Counted from the stretch's first letter, positions 1 through 6,322 are shown. The stretch is 7,865 bases of DNA from CAYTSW01 sp964440605 (GCA_964440605.1 CAYTSW010000126.1:1-7865); one strand, 5' to 3'. Numbers and translations: made by a program. The notes: generated by a model not told the origin, from the letters alone.

Positions 1-47
1 GACCACCGAGATCTACACTCTTTCCCTACACGACGCTCTTCCGATCT
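1..47 (+). other. Illumina TruSeq universal adapter (assembly contamination)
   Basis: These bases match the 3' 47 nucleotides of the 58-nt Illumina TruSeq universal (P5/Read 1) adapter, ending in the diagnostic GCTCTTCCGATCT. Only the first 11 adapter bases are missing. The base composition is also unlike the GC-rich DNA that begins at 48. This is library-construction sequence left at a contig end, not genomic DNA. Anything read across it, including any upstream extension of the first gene, is artificial. Confidence 0.97.
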
Positions 48-86
48 GGGGTGGGAGATGAGGTGGGGTGCGGTACCTTGGGCGTC

Positions 87-1334
87 ATGTCGACGCCCTT
101 TTTTCTTGCGCTGGTGGTGTTGGGATGTGCTCCAATCGCGATGGCGCAGGATGGATCGGAAGCCGAGCCCATCGCGTTGGTCGTGTTCGACCGATCGGGG
201 TTGTTCGACGGCGAACCGACGGAGCCGGCGTTCATCGCGGGGAACTTCAACGGCTGGGACCCGCAGGGTCGTGCGTCCGCGCGCACGTTTGCGCCCGATG
301 GGGAGACGCCGGGCGGGTGGGTGTTCGAGCTGGGTCGGCCGGGCGGGGTGGGCCTCGATCACCTGGAGTTCAAGGTGACGCGGGGGTCGTGGGCGACGGT
401 TGAGGTCGATGCGGAGGGGCGCGACATCGCGAACCGAACGTGGTCTCGCGATGTCGAGCGCAACGACGAATCGGACCTCGACGGGAGCATCACGGTGATG
501 GGGTTCGCTGATCAGCATCGCGAGGGCGAGCGGGCGTCGACGGTGGTGGGCGAGCTCGAGACGTTCCGTTTCGCCAGCGAGGCGCTCGGCAACGAGCGGA
601 CGGTGCGCGTGTGGCTGCCGCCTGGGTATCGGGACGAGGCGAACGCCGAGCGGCGGTACCCGGTGCTGTACCTGCACGACGGGCAGAACTGTTTCGACCG
701 CGCGACGTCGGCGTTCGGGATGGAGTGGGAGGTCGACGAGACGCTGACGAGGCTGATCGAGGCGGGTCGCGTGCCGCCGACGATCGTGGTGGGGATCGAC
801 AACGCCGGCGCCATGCGTTCGGCGGAGTACAACTCCCCGGTCGTCGAGGCCCGAGGGTTGCGCGGCATTGGCGACCGCTACGTGCGCATGCTCACGGATG
901 AGCTGCTGCCGGAGATCAACCGGCAGTACCGCACCAAGACCGGCCCGGAACACACGTCGATCGGCGGGTCATCCTTCGGCGGCAACATCTCGCTGCTGGC
1001 GATGATGCTCGCGCCCGAGACGTTCGGGCGGGCGCTGGTGGAGTCGCCGGCGTCCGCGACGTCGTACATCGGCGATGCGTTCCGCGAGCAGATCGAGGCG
1101 TACGAGGGGCCGTGGGCGTCGCGGGTGTTCGTCGCGATGGGGGACGCGGAGACGGGCAATGCCGCGCGCGACGCGGAGCTGGTCGCAGACGCCAGGCGGC
1201 TGGTCGCGGTGCTGCGCGAAGGCACGGGCGTGGACGAGGTGAAGCTGGTGATCGGCGAAGGCGATGCGCATAACGAACAGGCCTGGGCGCGGCGGTTGGA
1301 GGGGGCGCTGGTGTTCTTGTTCGGGGAGGAGTGA
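87..1334 (+). CDS. Exported alpha/beta-hydrolase esterase (Fes/esterase-D type) with N-terminal E-set domain
   Basis: The predicted protein has 415 residues. Residues 1-20 form a hydrophobic export signal, with probable signal peptidase I cleavage after AMA20. VLGC14 also fits a loose lipobox, so a lipoprotein is possible, although the n-region has no Lys or Arg. Residues about 46-120 look like a CBM48/AMPK glycogen-binding-like early-set fold (AGNFNGWDP at 51-59, then KVTRGSWATVE and DIANR). Residues about 158-415 are a PF00756 putative-esterase domain: RTVRVWLPPGY, YPVLYLHDGQNCFD, and a nucleophile elbow GSSFGG with Ser296. His395 (GDAHNEQAW) is the likely catalytic base and Asp353 a possible acid. 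Such proteins hydrolyse acyl or feruloyl esters, or siderophore esters; the substrate cannot be told here. ATG at 87 is preferred because it begins the signal peptide. GTG at 51 is in frame, but it lies 3 bases beyond the adapter, and no good Shine-Dalgarno is visible. The true start could lie upstream of the contig end. Confidence 0.88.
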   Translation: MSTPFFLALVVLGCAPIAMAQDGSEAEPIALVVFDRSGLFDGEPTEPAFIAGNFNGWDPQGRASARTFAPDGETPGGWVFELGRPGGVGLDHLEFKVTRGSWATVEVDAEGRDIANRTWSRDVERNDESDLDGSITVMGFADQHREGERASTVVGELETFRFASEALGNERTVRVWLPPGYRDEANAERRYPVLYLHDGQNCFDRATSAFGMEWEVDETLTRLIEAGRVPPTIVVGIDNAGAMRSAEYNSPVVEARGLRGIGDRYVRMLTDELLPEINRQYRTKTGPEHTSIGGSSFGGNISLLAMMLAPETFGRALVESPASATSYIGDAFREQIEAYEGPWASRVFVAMGDAETGNAARDAELVADARRLVAVLREGTGVDEVKLVIGEGDAHNEQAWARRLEGALVFLFGEE

Positions 1335-1359
1335 TGCGCAGCGCGAGCGAGACTCGGAG

Positions 1360-1379
1360 CACCGAGCGCAAGCTCGGTG
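1360..1379 (+). terminator. Hairpin downstream of esterase gene, GCAA loop
   Basis: CACCGAGC pairs perfectly with GCTCGGTG around a GCAA (GNRA-type) loop. The stem starts 25 bases after the esterase stop. There is no T-tract, so it is not a classical intrinsic terminator; it could be a GC-rich terminator, an mRNA 3'-end stabiliser or a copy of a dispersed repeat. CTCGG at 1353-1357 can also pair with CCGAG at 1362-1366, giving a shorter alternative hairpin that competes with the main stem. Confidence 0.5.
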
Positions 1380-1444
1380 TCGTTGATGGCCTCGGCGTCC
1401 AACCTGAAGCACAGCAGAACCCGCGTGGTGTAAACGCCGGGGAA

Positions 1445-1466
1445 CACGGGTTGCAAGCAACCCGTG
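1445..1466 (-). terminator. Hairpin downstream of mnmA, CACGGG/CCCGTG family
   Basis: CACGGGTTG pairs perfectly with CAACCCGTG (9 bp) around CAAG, followed by GCAC. It lies 18 bases past the mnmA stop on the minus strand and lacks a U-tract. Its CACGGG...CCCGTG core and the following G/C-CAC resemble the hairpin at 3423-3445, so it may belong to a dispersed palindromic repeat family that also ends transcripts. Confidence 0.5.
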
Positions 1467-1484
1467 GCACGAGCCTGCATGTGT

Positions 1485-2678
1485 TCAGTCGTTGACCGCC
1501 TCGGCGCGCTCGATCCAGCCGCCCGCGAGCACGCGGTCGTTGTTTTCTCGGTCGTACAGCACGAGCGCCTGACCCGGCGCGACGGCCCGTTGCGGTTCGT
1601 CGAAGCGCACCTCGAAGCGCCCGCGACGACCCGAGTGCGTGTCGCCCGTCGTCGGCTCGAGCGTGCGCGCGACGGCGGGCACGGCGGCGCTGTTGTACCG
1701 GTGCTGCGCCATCACGGGCGTCCAGTCGGTGAAGGAACTCTCGTTGGCGAGCCAGTTGGCCTCGCCCGCGATTGCGCCGGCGTTCATCAGCTTGTCACGC
1801 TCGCCGACGGTGACGGTGTTCGTCTGCGGGTTCTTCTCGACGACGTAGAGCGGGTAGCCCAGCGCCACTCCGATGCCGCGGCGTTGGCCGATGGTGAAGT
1901 GGTGCTGGCCCGTGTGCGTGCCGACGCGGGCGCCCGAGCGATCGACGATCGCGCCTTCGCGAGCGAGTTCGGGCCGACGGCGCTCGAGCAGGCCGGCGTA
2001 GTCGTTGTCGGGGACGAAGCAGATCTCTTGCGAGTCGGGCTTGTCGAAGACGGGCAGGCCGAGCTCCTCGGCGAGCTCGCGCACGCGCGGTTTCTCGTAG
2101 CCGCCGATGGGCAGGAGCATGCGCCGGAGCTTGTCGCGCGAGGCGCCGAAGAGGACGTAGGACTGGTCCTTGGAATGGTCGACGCCGCGGGCGAGCGTCG
2201 GGCGGCCCGGCGTGTCGACGAGGCGGGCGTAGTGCCCGGAGGCGACGACGTCGGCGCCGATCTGCTGCGCATAGCTGTGGAGCTTGCCGAACTTGAGCCA
2301 GTCGTTGCAGCGCACGCAGGGGTTGGGCGTGCGGCCCTCGGCGTACTCATCGACGAAGTAGTCGATGATGCGGTGGAAGTCCTTCTTGAAGTTGCAGACG
2401 TAGAACGGAATGCCCAGCTCCGCGGCGACCAGCCGCGCATCGGCGGCGTCGTTGATCGAGCAGCATCCCTGCTTGCCGATCTTCACCTTGGAGGCGTCGC
2501 AGGCTTGAACGTCCTGCTCGTAGGGCGTGAGTTCGTCGAGCGTTTCCCCGGGCGAGCCGAGGCGCATGAAGACGCCGACGACGTCGTACCCCGCGCGCAG
2601 CAGGAGGGCGGCGGCGACGGAGGAATCGACGCCGCCGGACATGGCGAGGAGGACGCGTTGGGCGGCCTTGGAGGGCAT
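1485..2678 (-). CDS. mnmA: tRNA-uridine 2-sulfurtransferase MnmA
   Basis: MnmA thiolates U34 of the tRNAs for Lys, Glu and Gln in the cytoplasm. It adenylates the uridine with ATP, then inserts sulfur delivered as a persulfide. The 397-residue protein shows the PP-loop SGGVDSS at 14-20. The two catalytic cysteines are Cys121 in NPCVRCN and Cys220 in DSQEICFVPD, with spacing close to that of E. coli Cys102/Cys199. Other family motifs are GHYAR at 148-152, KDQSYVLF at 170-177 and the tRNA-binding GQHHFTIGQRRGIGV near 257-271. The C-terminal beta-barrel ends in FDEPQRAVAPGQALVLYD. It is somewhat longer than the usual 360-370 residues, partly through a segment at about 42-75 that carries Cys60, Cys72 and Cys73. 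ATG at 2678 is preferred because the motif follows at the normal distance. An in-frame GTG at 2726 would add 16 low-complexity residues. Neither start has a visible Shine-Dalgarno. The gene is divergent from the DUF4282-like gene. Confidence 0.97.
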   Translation of the reverse strand: MPSKAAQRVLLAMSGGVDSSVAAALLLRAGYDVVGVFMRLGSPGETLDELTPYEQDVQACDASKVKIGKQGCCSINDAADARLVAAELGIPFYVCNFKKDFHRIIDYFVDEYAEGRTPNPCVRCNDWLKFGKLHSYAQQIGADVVASGHYARLVDTPGRPTLARGVDHSKDQSYVLFGASRDKLRRMLLPIGGYEKPRVRELAEELGLPVFDKPDSQEICFVPDNDYAGLLERRRPELAREGAIVDRSGARVGTHTGQHHFTIGQRRGIGVALGYPLYVVEKNPQTNTVTVGERDKLMNAGAIAGEANWLANESSFTDWTPVMAQHRYNSAAVPAVARTLEPTTGDTHSGRRGRFEVRFDEPQRAVAPGQALVLYDRENNDRVLAGGWIERAEAVND

Positions 2679-2775
2679 GGGGGAGGGTAGGGGGGTCGGC
2701 GAGGAACGGGTAATGCGAAGGGTCACGGCCGCAGGGCGTTGGTCGAGACTCCACCCGGGGGGGTGATGTTGCGTG

Positions 2776-2805
2776 CGGACTCAGTTCGTTACCCTCGCGA
2801 GTCCG
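2776..2805 (+). promoter_or_regulatory. Inverted repeat in leader of the DUF4282-like gene
   Basis: CGGACTC (2776-2782) and GAGTCCG (2799-2805) are perfect 7-bp arms separated by 16 bases, ending 2 bases before the Shine-Dalgarno. It could be an operator in the 141-bp divergent gap shared with mnmA, or an mRNA leader hairpin. No convincing -35/-10 pair was found nearby. Confidence 0.35.
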
Positions 2806-2807
2806 AC

Positions 2808-2813
2808 AGGAGG
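2808..2813 (+). promoter_or_regulatory. Ribosome binding site AGGAGG
   Basis: A perfect AGGAGG lies 6 bases before the ATG at 2820. It fixes that codon as the start over the in-frame upstream GTG at 2739, which would add 27 residues and run through the inverted repeat. It is one of only two strong Shine-Dalgarno sequences in the window. Confidence 0.85.
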
Positions 2814-2819
2814 TTGAGC

Positions 2820-3407
2820 ATGGAGCGGTTCCGCGTGGTGGGGGCGTGGCGTGAGAACGGGGCGGACGGTGAGTTGATGGTCGACGCAGTCGATGCGCGG
2901 TCGGCGGCGGCTTATGCGAACGATCGCGGCTTGATGGTGGCTCGGGTCGAGGCGGGGCCGTCGCCCGTCGACCCTGAGCAGCCGCTCCGACCGTCTCGAC
3001 TCGATCAGTACGTTTCGCGCCGCTCAGTTGGGAGCCTCGGGTCGAGCGGCGTGCTGTGGGACTGGCTCTTGTTTCGGCGGCTGTTAACGCCGTGGCTGAT
3101 CCGGGTCGGGTTCGTGGTGTTCACGGCGCTTGTGCTCATCAGCGCGGTGGTGGAGGTCGGCGCCCGCCTGCTGGACCTGCTTGGGATCGCCGAGCCGAAC
3201 GTGTCAACCCCGCTGTCGCGTCCGTCACTGGTGCTGACGGCCCCGTATCAGCTCGGCGAGGTGTGGCACGTCATCCAGCCGCTGTCGGTTGCCGCGATCG
3301 TGCTGTGCGTGGTGCGCGTGGGGGCGGAGTTCATTGTCGTCATCTTCGTGATTCAGGAGGAGCTGGTGCGTGGCCGGAGTCGGATCGATCGGTTGACGCG
3401 CATGTAG
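2820..3407 (+). CDS. DUF4282-like two-helix membrane protein
   Basis: The predicted protein has 195 residues and no known function. Residues 1-45 form a small soluble domain (FRVVGAWRENG, then DAVDARSAAAYANDRGLMV and ARVEA). It resembles the short N-terminal segment of planctomycete membrane proteins and the start of GspF-like proteins, with the pattern A.sa..A...G..V..V. Residues 46-80 are a polar linker. WLLFRRLLTPWLIRVGF at 82-98 leads into a first membrane helix (about 93-119), and a second helix spans about 154-179. The order of a W/F-rich entry, L-x-P-x-L-I, two helices and a final RVGAEFIVVIFVIQEEL matches DUF4282 (PF14110), whose members end in R...E...v.F.I.E. The protein probably sits in the cytoplasmic membrane with both termini in the cytoplasm. 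It converges on tsaC and appears to be a single-gene unit. Confidence 0.82.
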   Translation: MERFRVVGAWRENGADGELMVDAVDARSAAAYANDRGLMVARVEAGPSPVDPEQPLRPSRLDQYVSRRSVGSLGSSGVLWDWLLFRRLLTPWLIRVGFVVFTALVLISAVVEVGARLLDLLGIAEPNVSTPLSRPSLVLTAPYQLGEVWHVIQPLSVAAIVLCVVRVGAEFIVVIFVIQEELVRGRSRIDRLTRM

Positions 3408-3422
3408 CACAGTCGAGTCGTC

Positions 3423-3445
3423 GGCACGGGCGGGACGCCCGTGCC
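3423..3445. repeat. Strong GC hairpin between converging genes
   Basis: GGCACGGGCG pairs perfectly with CGCCCGTGCC (10 bp) around GGA, then CAC follows. It fills the 56-bp gap between the DUF4282-like gene and tsaC and is 15 bases past the former's stop. It shares CACGGG...CCCGTG with the hairpin at 1445-1466. It is either a factor-assisted or GC-rich bidirectional terminator or a dispersed REP-like palindrome; both can be true. Confidence 0.6.
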
Positions 3446-3463
3446 ACCGCGAAGCGAACTGCC

Positions 3464-4468
3464 TCACCGCCCCCCCGCCCCCCGATCCAGCCGATCGCGC
3501 ACCGCGTCCCACAGCGCCCCCGGCGCTGAAGGGCGCTCGGCGATGATGCGCTGGATCGACGAGTTCGCGTCGGCTTCCAAGAGCGTGGCGTACAGGGCGC
3601 GGGCGTATTCGGCGGCGTCGTCGGGCATGCGCAGGCACAGGGCGACGGGCGGGGTCAGCGTGTCGCCCAGGGGCATGGCGGCGACGGTCGAGCCGTCGAG
3701 CGATTCGATCGTGCGCGCAAACGTCTCCCTGGTCGTCAGCGTCAGCGGGGTGCTGGGGGCGTAGTGGGCCGGCAGCAGGCCGGGCGCGGGGAGGGGGGCG
3801 TCGGGTGCGATCGACCCTCCGCGGCCCGACGCTGCGGTGGGCATCGCGCCGGGTGGGCAAGGGGTGAGGCCGAGGGCGGCGGGGGTGATCACGCCGGGGC
3901 GGAGGACGCGGGGCGGGTTGCTGACGAGGGAGAGGACGGTCGACTCGATGCCGGCGGAGCACGGGCCGCCATCGAGCACGAAGAGGTCGGGGAAGGTGTG
4001 GCGGACGTGGGCGGCGGTGGTGGGGCTGACCTGGCCCGAGGGGTTGGCCGAGGGGCCGACGAGCGGCTTGCCGACGGTGCGGATGAGCTCGAGCGCGAGC
4101 GGGTGATCGGGGCAGCGGAGGGCGACGGTCGGCCCGCCGCCGGTGACGACGTCGGGCACGGCTTCGGCCTTGTCGAGGACGAGGGTGAGCGGGCCGGGCC
4201 AGAAGCGCTCGGCGAGCTGCTGGGCGCGGTCGGGCCAATGGGCGACGAGCAAGCGTGCCATTTGCGGGCCGTCGACATGGACGATCAGCGGGTTGTTGGC
4301 GGGGCGCTGTTTGAGGCCGAAGACGGCGCGGACGGCGGCTTCGTCGAAGGCGACGGCGGCGAGGCCGTAGACGGTTTCGGTCGGGAAGCCGACGAGCCCG
4401 CCCTGGTTGAGGATGTCGGCGGCGTTAGCGACGTCGTCGTGGGTAGCGTGTGGGTGGTTTTCGGTCAC
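3464..4468 (-). CDS. tsaC: L-threonylcarbamoyladenylate synthase (TsaC2/Sua5 type)
   Basis: The enzyme makes threonylcarbamoyl-AMP from threonine, bicarbonate and ATP. This is the first step of the t6A37 modification of ANN-decoding tRNAs; TsaB, TsaD and TsaE complete it and are not in this window. The protein has 334 residues. The YrdC domain (about 10-195) carries FPTETVYGL (28-36), KQRP (53-56), NPLIVHV (59-65), FWPGPLTLVL (89-98), GPSANPSG (138-145), IESTV (174-178) and VLRPG (188-192). The linker motif PGLLPAHYAP (229-238) corresponds to the conserved SPGM..HYAP. A C-terminal Sua5 domain follows to residue 334, ending in IIAERPSAPGALWDAVRDRL. The protein is therefore the long Sua5 form and not the short E. 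coli TsaC form. The start is GTG at 4468, with no clear Shine-Dalgarno. The gene begins 9 bases after the stop of the sigma-like gene, so the two are probably co-transcribed. Confidence 0.95.
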   Translation of the reverse strand: MTENHPHATHDDVANAADILNQGGLVGFPTETVYGLAAVAFDEAAVRAVFGLKQRPANNPLIVHVDGPQMARLLVAHWPDRAQQLAERFWPGPLTLVLDKAEAVPDVVTGGGPTVALRCPDHPLALELIRTVGKPLVGPSANPSGQVSPTTAAHVRHTFPDLFVLDGGPCSAGIESTVLSLVSNPPRVLRPGVITPAALGLTPCPPGAMPTAASGRGGSIAPDAPLPAPGLLPAHYAPSTPLTLTTRETFARTIESLDGSTVAAMPLGDTLTPPVALCLRMPDDAAEYARALYATLLEADANSSIQRIIAERPSAPGALWDAVRDRLDRGAGGR

Positions 4469-4477
4469 GCCGACAGG

Positions 4478-6154
4478 TTAGCCGGGGCCGCGCGCGTGGT
4501 GGGTGCGCAGCGCTCGGCGAAGGTGTCGGGCGGTGGTCGCGGTCGCGAGGTTGAGCGCGCCGGCGACTTCCGCGAGCGTGCGTGGGTGTGAGCCATCGAG
4601 CCCGAATCGGAGGCGCAGGGCAGTCGCGGCGTCGTGATCGAGTGTGGGTGCGGGCGCGTTGCTGAGTCGCTGAGGGACGAGCGTGCGTGCGAACCACCCG
4701 ACGCCGCTCGGGCCGAAGGCCCAGTCGTCGAGGGGGAAGGTGCCGGGCCTGTGGGCGCGGGCGGGTGCGTGATGGCGGGCGGCACGGTCGAGGAGTTCGC
4801 GTCCTTCGGTCGAGGCGAGCGCGCGGGAGACGGCCAGGCCGACGGGGGCGGCGAGGCGCCCGCCGCGCGTCGGGTCGTGTCGGGCTAACGCACCGGTCGG
4901 GCCGCCGAGCGCGCCAAGGGCGAGGTCGATGAGCGGTTGGGCGAGTTCGGCGGGCAGGTCGGAGAGCGGGCGGGCAAGGCGCTCCTCGATCGCGCGCAGG
5001 ACGACCGGCGAGGTGTGCAGCGCGAGCGTCGTGCGCAGGCGAGCGGCCCAACGCAGGTCCGTCTCGGCTCGGTCGAGGAGCACGGCGCTGGGGTCGCGGC
5101 GGGTCAGCATGCGGGCGATGGACGCGGCCCGAGCGCGGAGCGCGAGCGCGGCCTCGGCCCGGGCGCGTTCGGCGTCGAGCGGCTGGGGCGGCATCGCGCG
5201 GGCGGTTTCGATCCAGCGACGCGGGTCGCGCTCGATCGACATCGTGAGATCGTGTCGGGCCGCGTTGTGCTCGAGCGTCGCGGAGGAGGCGTCGCCCGCG
5301 GGCGAGTGGTGGGGCAGCGGCGCGAGCGTGCGCAGACGGCGTGCGCGCTCGCCGGACACCATGCGACGCACGCCGGCGCGCGAACGCCCGGAGCGTCGGA
5401 CGAGCGCGCGGGGGGCGGTGCCGCGCTCGAACGCACGCAGAAGGCGTCGGCGGTCGCGAGCGGTCAGCGGTGGGCGCAGACCGAAGGCGGCGCGGGCGTC
5501 GTCGTTGCGTACGAGCGTGCGCCGGATGGTCGAGGGGTGACGGTTGAAGCGTTGGGCCAGGCGGTCGCAGACGCGCGTGATGCCCCAGCCGAGCGCGCGC
5601 CGGTATCGCATCGCCTGCTCGAGTATGCGAGCGCGTTCGGCGTCGTTCAGGCGCGGATGCCGCGAGCGGTCGGCGACGGTGGGCGAGCGTTCCGGGTGGC
5701 TGCGTTCGAAGGCCTCGACGACGTGGGGCGTGAAGTACAGCTTGGCGCCCGCCCGCGGATCCTGCACGCGCCGCGCGATCAGGCCGCGTCGGCGATCGCG
5801 CTCGACGGTGCGCGTCGAGACGTTCCATCGCTCGGCGAGCGCGGGGCGGTCGAGGCATCCGGGGGGCAGTGAGTCGACTCCGATGCGCGCGTGGGCGGCG
5901 AGCCTCTCGGCGAGGGGGGAGAGGTCGGCGAGCAGCGCCTCGCCCGGCAGTTTGTTGTCCTCGGTCGCGGTGGGGCGGTAGCCCGTGATGCGATCGACGA
6001 TCTCGGCATCCGTGTAGAGACGATCGGGCTCGAGTTCGGCGGCGAGGAGCTCGATGCGCGCGATCGTGCGCAGAGCCGCCGGCGCGGGGGTGTACCGCTG
6101 GCCCGAGGCGATCTGCGCAAGCAGCGGGACGCGGATGCGCGGCAGGCGGGGCAT
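4478..6154 (-). CDS. Sigma-70-like multi-HTH regulatory protein
   Basis: The predicted protein has 558 residues, is very rich in Arg and Ala, and is cytoplasmic with no signal or membrane segment. Residues about 1-100 hold a conserved-looking domain (RIRVPLLAQIASG at 6-18, IVDRITGYRP at 52-61, LPGEALLADLSPLAERL at 69-85). A MerR/HTH-like segment follows at about 104-130 (LAERWNVSTRTVERDRRRGL). Two further HTH-like stretches lie near 190-215 (GWGITRVCDRLAQRFNRHPS) and 230-270. Residues about 400-448 resemble a degenerate sigma region 2: LIDLALGALGGPTGALARHD then PTRGGRL, compare canonical DLIQEGNIGL...FDP.RG..F. Residues 505-552 look like sigma region 4 (LRLRFGL, TLAEVAGAL, TARHLRRALR). I read it as a divergent sigma-like transcription factor of a planctomycete family; the cellular role is unknown. 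ATG at 6154 is preferred. GTG at 6247 would add 31 unconserved-looking, Arg-rich residues. The gene lies 9 bases upstream of tsaC. Confidence 0.82.
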   Translation of the reverse strand: MPRLPRIRVPLLAQIASGQRYTPAPAALRTIARIELLAAELEPDRLYTDAEIVDRITGYRPTATEDNKLPGEALLADLSPLAERLAAHARIGVDSLPPGCLDRPALAERWNVSTRTVERDRRRGLIARRVQDPRAGAKLYFTPHVVEAFERSHPERSPTVADRSRHPRLNDAERARILEQAMRYRRALGWGITRVCDRLAQRFNRHPSTIRRTLVRNDDARAAFGLRPPLTARDRRRLLRAFERGTAPRALVRRSGRSRAGVRRMVSGERARRLRTLAPLPHHSPAGDASSATLEHNAARHDLTMSIERDPRRWIETARAMPPQPLDAERARAEAALALRARAASIARMLTRRDPSAVLLDRAETDLRWAARLRTTLALHTSPVVLRAIEERLARPLSDLPAELAQPLIDLALGALGGPTGALARHDPTRGGRLAAPVGLAVSRALASTEGRELLDRAARHHAPARAHRPGTFPLDDWAFGPSGVGWFARTLVPQRLSNAPAPTLDHDAATALRLRFGLDGSHPRTLAEVAGALNLATATTARHLRRALRTHHARGPG

Positions 6155-6308
6155 GACGGGCCAGCGTACTCGCGCCGCTCGCCCGGGCCGTGTCGGCTCC
6201 CGGCCGTCGAGGCATCGCCGCGCAGGTCTCCCCACGCAGGCGATCACTGCATTCGATGATAGGGAAAGTATGAAGTTTAAAGCCCGCCCGTCGCCATCAA
6301 TGATGTGC

Positions 6309-6322
6309 GAACCTCATGGTTC
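6309..6322. promoter_or_regulatory. Palindrome GAACC-TCAT-GGTTC
   Basis: These are perfect 5-bp arms around 4 bases in the A+T-rich core of the divergent region. A second short palindrome, CATCA-A-TGATG, lies 3 bases to the left at 6295-6305. Tandem palindromes between divergent genes are typical of regulator binding, but arms of this length can arise by chance. Confidence 0.25.

Larger units (their letters stand above)
1335..1484. other. Convergent intergenic region with two hairpins
   Basis: This is the 150-bp gap between the converging ends of the esterase gene and mnmA. It has no convincing coding content. It contains two perfect hairpins (1360-1379 and 1445-1466), each nearer to one of the two gene ends, so it probably serves as a bidirectional transcription stop. 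The middle (about 1385-1440) shows nothing I recognise. Confidence 0.6.

Noticed and set aside
26..286. Minus-strand open frame ending in the first bases of the contig
   Set aside because: Its 3' end is translated from the sequencing adapter and the rest is antisense to the esterase.
1464..2690. Long plus-strand open frame (408 codons) opposite mnmA
   Set aside because: It lies almost wholly antisense to a clear mnmA, is made of Ala/Val/Gly/Arg/Asp runs typical of GC-rich antisense frames, and shows no family motif.
3764..4591. Plus-strand open frame opposite tsaC
   Set aside because: It is Gly/Ala/Glu-rich and antisense to a gene with full YrdC and Sua5 motifs; no motif of its own.
4937..5872. 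Plus-strand open frame opposite the sigma-like gene
   Set aside because: Antisense shadow with biased composition and no recognisable domain or ribosome site.
4425..6215. Minus-strand open frame of 596 codons overlapping the sigma-like gene in another frame
   Set aside because: It is longer than the chosen frame but its product is an Arg/Pro/Ala-only low-complexity sequence. The chosen frame has HTH and sigma region 4 motifs and a sensible 9-bp spacing to tsaC.
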